Positions 58,531 to 64,000 of a stretch of 64,000 bases of DNA are shown in pieces. The notes beneath the pieces are model-generated. The model saw only the letters and a program-made list of their open reading frames with translations, was not told where the DNA came from and did not search any database. The position numbers and the translations under genes are program-made. How positions within the stretch are numbered: position 1 is the stretch's first letter; the number at the start of each line of letters is the position of its first letter. This stretch comes from Xanthoparmelia taractica (taxonomy: Eukaryota > Ascomycota > Lecanoromycetes > Lecanorales > Parmeliaceae), in contig JANQBS010000175.1 in NCBI GenBank assembly GCA_033085395.1, positions 1 to 64,000 of the forward strand. The letters run 5' to 3'.

Positions 58531-59709
58531 TGCATCATGGACCTCATGGCGGGCCCGAGAGTTCAGCAATTGGTGAAGAATCTTCTACACGCATTGACAC
58601 ATCAAGGCAGATCAATGAACAGCTGGTTGAGGATCGAGGAGGTAGGGTTTTGCGGAGTGGAAGTGAGATAGATAATGGTCTCGAGATCCGTAGAATCCAA
58701 GAAAAGCCTTAGCATGCACTTCGGTTTTGCCCTTTTCGGAGCCTGGATTCTCTCCACTGTAAACACAACTCCTCTTGCCACTAAGCTTACAATATGGATG
58801 GTGCATTCTGTTGACGTAGGGAGGACGGACGAAGTCAGCTATCAAAGAGATGGAGAAGAAGCTGTCGTATGAGATTCGATGGTGAAAACCTCCTGCACCA
58901 CAAAGACTCTGGCGCACGAACCCTGTCTGAAGGCCAGCCAATGTTACTATATCGGCTTCGAGGCTGTGCTCACTACAAGGCTACCGCCGCCATTCGGCCT
59001 AGTAGATGCAGCCCCACAGGCTCCAGCAGATACGTAAAATAGATACAGACTTAGTCCCATCGCTAGATCATCATAGAAGCAAGGTAGCTACAGGGTCGCC
59101 TTCCGATGATAGAGTTAGGGCTAATACTAGCGCTGAGTGCCTAACCACCTAACATGCCTCAAAGTTTTACCTCTCCGTTCAAGTCCATTTCGGAGGTCAA
59201 TACTCTCGCATATTGGGGCATTGATACAAGGACGAGCTGGCAGAAAACCAAAGAAGACCATGGTGTAGAGGGGCTGCAGACAGTTACGGGGCGCCAAGGA
59301 CGGAACGACGCTACAAAATAATACAGGCGGGTCAGCGAGGTTAAAAGCAACACCGGAATCTCGCAGCACGCCGTCATGGCTAAATTAAGTCAGACGACTC
59401 AATTCGAGGGATGTCTCAGTGTGGCACGGTAACGAAAGCTGACTCTGAGAGAGACAACTCCATCTTCGATGACCTGAGTAAGCTTTGGCCGGGCAAAGCT
59501 GTGGAATGCATGTGACCACTGCTGAAGAGCAACGCAAAATAGTGCCACCTGGTGCTTGCCACGAGAGGAGAGACATTTCGAAGCACGTTGTCAAAGTTCT
59601 CGATGACTCTGAGCTGAATGATTGCTGGGTGGTTACTCGAGGTAAGCTAACGATCCAGAGGGACATGAATGAAGACACACGGAATGTATTCACGCATGGC
59701 ATTCATTAT
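58531..59709. other. Intergenic, nothing recognised
   Basis: Several short overlapping ORFs on both strands without motifs, for example 59485-59733 plus and 59385-59702 minus. None is favoured. Confidence 0.45.
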
Positions 59710-60345
59710 CATGATTCTTTTGGCTACAGATAAGTATTCTTTGGTTTTGCGGATTTTGGGAAGATCCAGTGACGAATAAGAGTCAGAATTCATTCGTTTG
59801 CAGATGAATATTCCCTCGTTCTCTGGGTCCTAGGAGAATACAGCAATGAATAGGACATTGATTAATGTGTGTTATTTGTTTACTCCATTCATTCAAGCAA
59901 ATAATATTTGCCATAGGCACTCTCTACTATTTAAACACCTTTATTCCCCACGAAACCATTTCTCCTATAATATTTCCCAGAACCAGCAGTCAATAGTCAA
60001 GAAGCTCCTCACATACTTTCTACACAATATAAGAGAAGACGGAGATGAGAGTACATTGGTGTGTCCCAGTATGGTATTCGTTCTCAATTTTCATTCGCCT
60101 GCAGGTGAATGTTCTTCCCTTTTCTAGATTGCAGGAAAATGCAGTGGTGAATTAGAGCATTCATTCTAGTGTGTGTCATTATCTTTCTCCATTCATTCCG
60201 AGCAGAGAGTATTCATCATAGGCACCCTCTACTATTTAAACCGCCTTCCCTCGCAACGAAACCATCTCTCCTACGTACTCTCTCACACCAAACACTCAAG
60301 GTTCATCACATCTTCTCACATACTTTCTACATCCAAGATTATATG
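59710..60345. repeat. Direct repeats of about 300 bp carrying promoter-like CTATTTAAAC
   Basis: Copy A (about 59795-60055) and copy B (about 60096-60345) share a series of blocks in the same order. These are GCAGRTGAAT, AGYAATGAAT or AGTGGTGAAT, TCCATTCATTC, CATAGGCACYCTCTACTATTTAAAC, ACGAAACCAT.TCTCCTA, and CTCACATACTTTCTACA. The first blocks occur a third time from about 59727 to 59795. Each full copy holds CTATTTAAAC, TATA-box like. They could be solo LTRs or duplicated promoter segments. No target duplication was found. Confidence 0.75.
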
Positions 60346-60513
60346 ATCGTTATCGACAATCAATATTAGTCTTTAGTAACCTTCCACGACCATATCAACT
60401 ATATGAGTTGACCTAACACAGTTACCTCTGCGCTACCTTATATAAAAACATACACCCCATTAAGAAGATGCAGGTACAGACCTAACAACCAGGAGCCCTA
60501 GCAAGTGGAGTGA

Positions 60514-62722
60514 TTGGAGGAAAAATGCAGTGGCAAATACCTTGACAACCCAGATCAGCGCAGCATCGTGACTTCCATCAAACAGGTCAATATAGGCCCT
60601 ACAGGCAGAGGCAAGACCACGGTCCTTGCAGATATCACCATCGGAGCTGTATTGTGCGGGCATACTACGTTGGTATGCGCAGTCAGTAACAATGCTGTCG
60701 ACAAAGCTGCCAACTCTTGCTGGGAAAACTTCCCACTCAAGGAACGCAACAAGTACAAGTTCCTGCGTTACGAGACAGCATCGGCCGAGATGCGGGCGTA
60801 CCTGACTCGAAAGGATATCCACAACCCGGCCGCTCAGGACCAAAACGCCCGCCCCACCTACAAGGACGCACCGACGCCCGAGGATGATGACGCGATCTTG
60901 CAGACAATGGCGGAAGCCGCCGCAAATTACTCTGAGCATGATCGGCCACTTCGTGACCTTGTCGAAAAGCTTGGAGACTACAATCAAGCACTTGCTCAGA
61001 ACGCGGAAACCGATAGTCGAAAACAGTCCAACGTCCCGAGTGCAATGACGTTTCCAAACCGCATCTACGACATGACCATGGTGGATTCGTACGACGCAAA
61101 TGGGGATTACCTTGCAGAGATCGGAGCCTACAAGAGCGACAAGCTCGACGCTGCCGAGCTCGAACGCATTCGCGAAAGCCGGCAATACAGAATCGAAGCG
61201 CAGCTTATAGCCCTGGGGTGAAGACAAACTCGATCAGGCAGAAATCGATGTGCGTGAGAGGGATGGGCGAATCCCTAGCGTCCAGCAGTGCGACAAGTCT
61301 CTCAAGTATCGAGCTTCCGTCGAAAAGTACATTGGGAAGAACGGCGATGTCCCAAAACAAGACAAATTGACTTTCCAGACCCTGCGAATGCCTATTGTCA
61401 TACGCGTGATGAAGGAAACACGCGTCCTGTTCACGACGTGCAACAACGCTGGTTCCGATATGGTACAGATTGGATTCTCTCCCTCGTTCATCAACATTGA
61501 CGAGGCCGGGCAGCTTACCCTCGCTGCATTTGCTAACGTCCTGACAAGTTTCAAGGGCTGGGAGGCCGTCAACATCTTCGGGGACCCGAATCAGCTCTTG
61601 TCTTCCTCTCCGGCAGAGCGAACGAATTTAGAGCGAACGAATTTAGAGCGAACGAATTTAGAGCGAACGAATTTAGAGCGAACGAATTTAGGACGAACGC
61701 CGAATCCTCTGTCCTCTCTCAACTCGAAGAGAAGGCATATCCGATACGTACTCAGACTTGTGCAGCATGGAATGGCTCCGGCAATCTCCGAATTGCCATC
61801 CAAGTTCTTCTACAACGGGTTGTTGAAGAATCATCCGGCGGTCCTCGCAGACAAAGACCATCGCCGTGTGGCACGCTAGATATCCAAGGAGCACTATGAC
61901 ATCTCTGGACCAAGCGGGCACGGTTCCGAGTACTGGATGGTCAACGTCACCAACGGCGTCTCGCGGGTGCAATCCAACGGTACCTCGCTCCAGAATTTCG
62001 CGAGTGTCAACAGGATCGCCCTTCTCGTGGACCAGGCCTTGGCCAAAGGGGTGAATCCGTCGAAGATAACCGTGCTGGTTTATTACACCGGCCAGCTAAC
62101 CTTGGTCGCCCACAAGATCGAAGCGACGACGCAGGCTAATAATAGGAAATGAACCTTCAGCGAGGGCTCTCAGGTCTCCACGGTCGACTCCTTCCAAGGC
62201 GAGGAGAACGAATTCGTGTTTATTGACATCGTCGTCGCTCACCAGGGGAGCCCACAGGAACACACTGGAGCTGACGCCGAGGATAGCGAAGACGATAGCC
62301 CCGAGGGTTTCAAGCGCTCTGGGAGGGTCACCGCCCACGTCAAGAGCCCCAATCGTCTCTGCTACGCCCTCACCCGCGGTAGGAGCTGCGTTGTCGTTGT
62401 GTGTCAGCTGGCGGCCATCCTCGGTACGGTCAAGAAATCGCGGCTGAAGGCCAGCGCCAGCGTCAGCTGTATGGCCAAGGACCTTCTGGATCGCAAGTTG
62501 GTGTCTCACGATTACACAAGTATGGACACCAGCCCGGCTGGAGAAGCGATGCGTGCGTCCTGGGATCAGACCAAGCTTGAATCTGAGTTGCATAGGAAGA
62601 GTATGGAGAACTACAGCATGCTCAGCACTCAGTGGCCAAAGGCCGACAAAGCCCGGTTCACCAACGAGTCCCGCGATGCCGCTTCCAGGGTATATCGGAT
62701 CCAGGAGGACAACTCGGCCTAA
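60514..62722 (+). pseudogene. SF1 (Upf1-like) helicase fragment, broken
   Basis: It retains the motor core of a superfamily 1 RNA/DNA helicase: a Walker A-like GPTGRGKTT, DEAGQ (Walker B), GDPNQL (motif III), VDSFQGEENEF (motif V) and NRLCYALTRGRS (motif VI). Breaks: no ATG at the 5' end, with sequence entering directly from the repeats upstream; a frameshift in the GGGG run at about 61217; in-frame TAG at 61877; and in-frame TGA at 62150. The last two can derive from CAG and CGA by C-to-T. The 3' end keeps its own stop at 62720. A 15-bp minisatellite is inserted just behind motif III. Family members are large (often over 1000 aa), so the N-terminal part is lost. Confidence 0.8.
61616..61690 (+). 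repeat. 15-bp minisatellite, five perfect copies, in frame
   Basis: Unit GAGCGAACGAATTTA repeated five times without error, followed by a variant (GGACGAACG). It would encode (ERTNL)x5 in the frame of the helicase. Perfect identity among copies shows recent expansion. Confidence 0.97.
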
Positions 62723-63431
62723 CATGTCTGGCGCAGTCGCCGATGCCGCCGAAACTGCCGACATCGCCAGTGGGGCTACCGGCAGCAAGGGAAAGAAGGC
62801 GAAACAGGCGGATAGGATGAAGCTGGGGATCGGAAGGAGCAAGGCAAGGGGAAGGAAGCGGGCAGTGGAACCCAAGGGCAGGAGAAGGAAGGGCGGGTGG
62901 CCGATCCACCTGCGACACGACTACTTAGTCTATAGTATAATATCAAGTACATGTCACCTTTTGCAATGTTCCTTTTCTTCCATTACACTAATGAATGCAT
63001 TTGGCTGTGAGCCCGTATCTCTCTGCATGACTATAGAAAAGATGATGCCATTTATGCATTCGAATAGTGGATCTTGATGAATAGCTAAATTCGGGTATCA
63101 GGAACCCTACGTAGTGACAGTGACAACCCATGATGCTTTCTTCAAAGATCCTTTGGATCTAAGTAAAGCCTTAGTATACACTCCAGACCATTGCCAAGAT
63201 TATCATTCTATGCAGCTACTTATGTAATGAACGGACGTTCTACGTCCTACCAAGCTACGACTCCAACCGTAGATCCGTAACGTTCGCAGATGAAAACCCA
63301 GTCATGTTCAAAAACGAAAGCAGCCCGTTTTGATTATGCCGCCCCGAAAACGGGGGAGCCATTGGATCCGGCATGTCCTTGCATTCCTGGTTGACGACTG
63401 CTTTTCATATCAGCCCTCCATTGAATATGTT
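62723..63431. other. Intergenic, nothing recognised
   Basis: Lys/Arg-rich short frames just behind the helicase stop (about 62750-62900) come from AAGG-rich sequence. No gene supported. Confidence 0.5.
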
Positions 63432-64000
63432 TCATGCCACTCCAGACGAAAACCACTTACAAGCAACATAGTAAACCAAGTTGAACGGATTCCTGACCGA
63501 CGGCCCGCCTTCCAACGGCGCCCACCCTAGACCGACGCAGCTATTCCAATCCATCACCTCCTTTGGTTCCGTCTCGCTCGTCAAGCCCACATCCTGGAGG
63601 TAAAGATGCGCCAGCTGATGGACCAATTCATAGCTCTGATACTTGACCAACGGATCCGACTGGCCCAGGAAGACGTTGTTCTGCACGATCGGACAGTAGA
63701 TATCCCGAGGGCCACCGTGCGCAAAGACCGGTTGGAAAGCCAACGTCGAAAAGTTCGGGCAGAGGAACACCAGCGCCGTATCCTCCGCCCAGAAAGTCGC
63801 CGCTCCGGTCTCCGTACAACGGTCGAGAGGGTCGTAGCCGATGTTGAACTTCTGCGCCATGTTCGGCTTCGCACAGACAAACACGGGTTCCTGGCCATGG
63901 CCCGCCGCGTAAGCGTTGGATAGGTGCAGGATGTTGGTCATGAGGCCGTGGAGAAAATTTTCGAAAATATTGTATTTGTACATGGCGTTGTAGCCATGGG
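63432..64000 (-). CDS. M35-like (deuterolysin-type) metalloprotease homologue, 5' end outside window
   Basis: Related to secreted fungal zinc endopeptidases of the M35/aspzincin group. The open frame runs without break from the window edge (codons before MYKYNIFENF are open too) to the stop at 63432; only the C-terminal about 190 residues are seen. Recognisable are FLCPNFSTL, YELVHQLAHLYL (the zinc helix, HExxH position) and the downstream WNSCVGLGWAP...RNPFNLVYYVA. In the zinc helix the catalytic Glu position is Gln (HQLAH), so hydrolysis may be lost. An alternative C-terminus exists through a GTAAGT donor after YYVA near 63462. The signal peptide and propeptide would be to the right of the window. 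Confidence 0.6.
   Translation of the reverse strand, partial: HGYNAMYKYNIFENFLHGLMTNILHLSNAYAAGHGQEPVFVCAKPNMAQKFNIGYDPLDRCTETGAATFWAEDTALVFLCPNFSTLAFQPVFAHGGPRDIYCPIVQNNVFLGQSDPLVKYQSYELVHQLAHLYLQDVGLTSETEPKEVMDWNSCVGLGWAPLEGGPSVRNPFNLVYYVACKWFSSGVA

Noticed and set aside
60460..61227. 255-codon minus-strand ORF opposite the helicase remnant
   Set aside because: The plus strand carries clear SF1 helicase motifs. The minus frame has none and lies in GC-rich codons that rarely give stops.
61616..61690. CRISPR-like repeat array
   Set aside because: The units are contiguous without spacers and lie in a eukaryotic helicase frame, so it is a minisatellite.
62096..62875. 259-codon minus-strand ORF over the helicase C-terminus
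   Set aside because: Shadow of the plus-strand frame with motifs V and VI. It has no motif of its own.

Overview
The window is nuclear DNA of a filamentous ascomycete (Pezizomycotina). The class cannot be fixed from sequence alone. Three things support this: genes with short GT-AG introns of about 45-60 nt and CTNAC/CTAAC-like branch sites, typically fungal families, and transposon remains whose damage looks like repeat-induced point mutation (RIP: C-to-T in CpA context, AT-rich residues). Gene models below were spliced by eye, with exon junctions chosen so that reading frame, GT-AG borders and family motifs all agree. Start codons given as TTG or GTG in naive ORF calls were replaced by the first credible ATG.

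Layout. 1-1230: RIP-like AT-rich block containing a TA-flanked inverted-repeat element. 1616-3901: GPI-anchored lysophospholipase (phospholipase B). 3902-7888: gene-poor, microsatellite-rich. 7889-9439: bZIP regulator. 9440-13065: gene-poor. 13066-20262: a metabolic stretch with SMP-30/gluconolactonase, a small unknown gene, a general amidase and a mitochondrial-type short-chain dehydrogenase. 20326-21030: myristoylation-type small protein. 21165-21892: decayed inverted-repeat transposon. 22479-30796: a serine/arginine-rich membrane protein, the oligosaccharyltransferase subunit SWP1/ribophorin II, a 961-residue disordered protein and a 2EXR/F-box-like protein. 31606-35216: BRCT chromatin protein with AT-hook-like and CDK-type motifs.

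35762-43400 is a mobile-element island. It holds a full-length Helitron Rep-helicase gene silenced by RIP-type lesions, tandem duplications, an array of hairpins, and a tRNA-like relic. 43958-51964 returns to housekeeping genes: class II DAHP synthase (shikimate entry), HYPK (NatA partner), a small mitochondrial-type membrane protein, a basic unknown protein and ornithine decarboxylase (polyamines). 52161-56173 is a fast-decaying stretch of orphan genes with frameshifts and duplicated leaders. 57591-58530 holds a gene made of tandemly duplicated phase-2 exons, not visible as a single ORF. 59710-62722 contains duplicated promoter-like repeats and a broken SF1 helicase carrying a 15-bp minisatellite. 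The right edge cuts an M35-like metalloprotease homologue.

The housekeeping genes are independent. The only plausible functional grouping is lactonase-amidase-dehydrogenase at 13-20 kb, which could be a small catabolic neighbourhood. The most unusual items are the exon-repeat gene at 57.6 kb, the RIP-inactivated Helitron with its catalytic residues hit, and the hairpin array at 41.9-42.3 kb.
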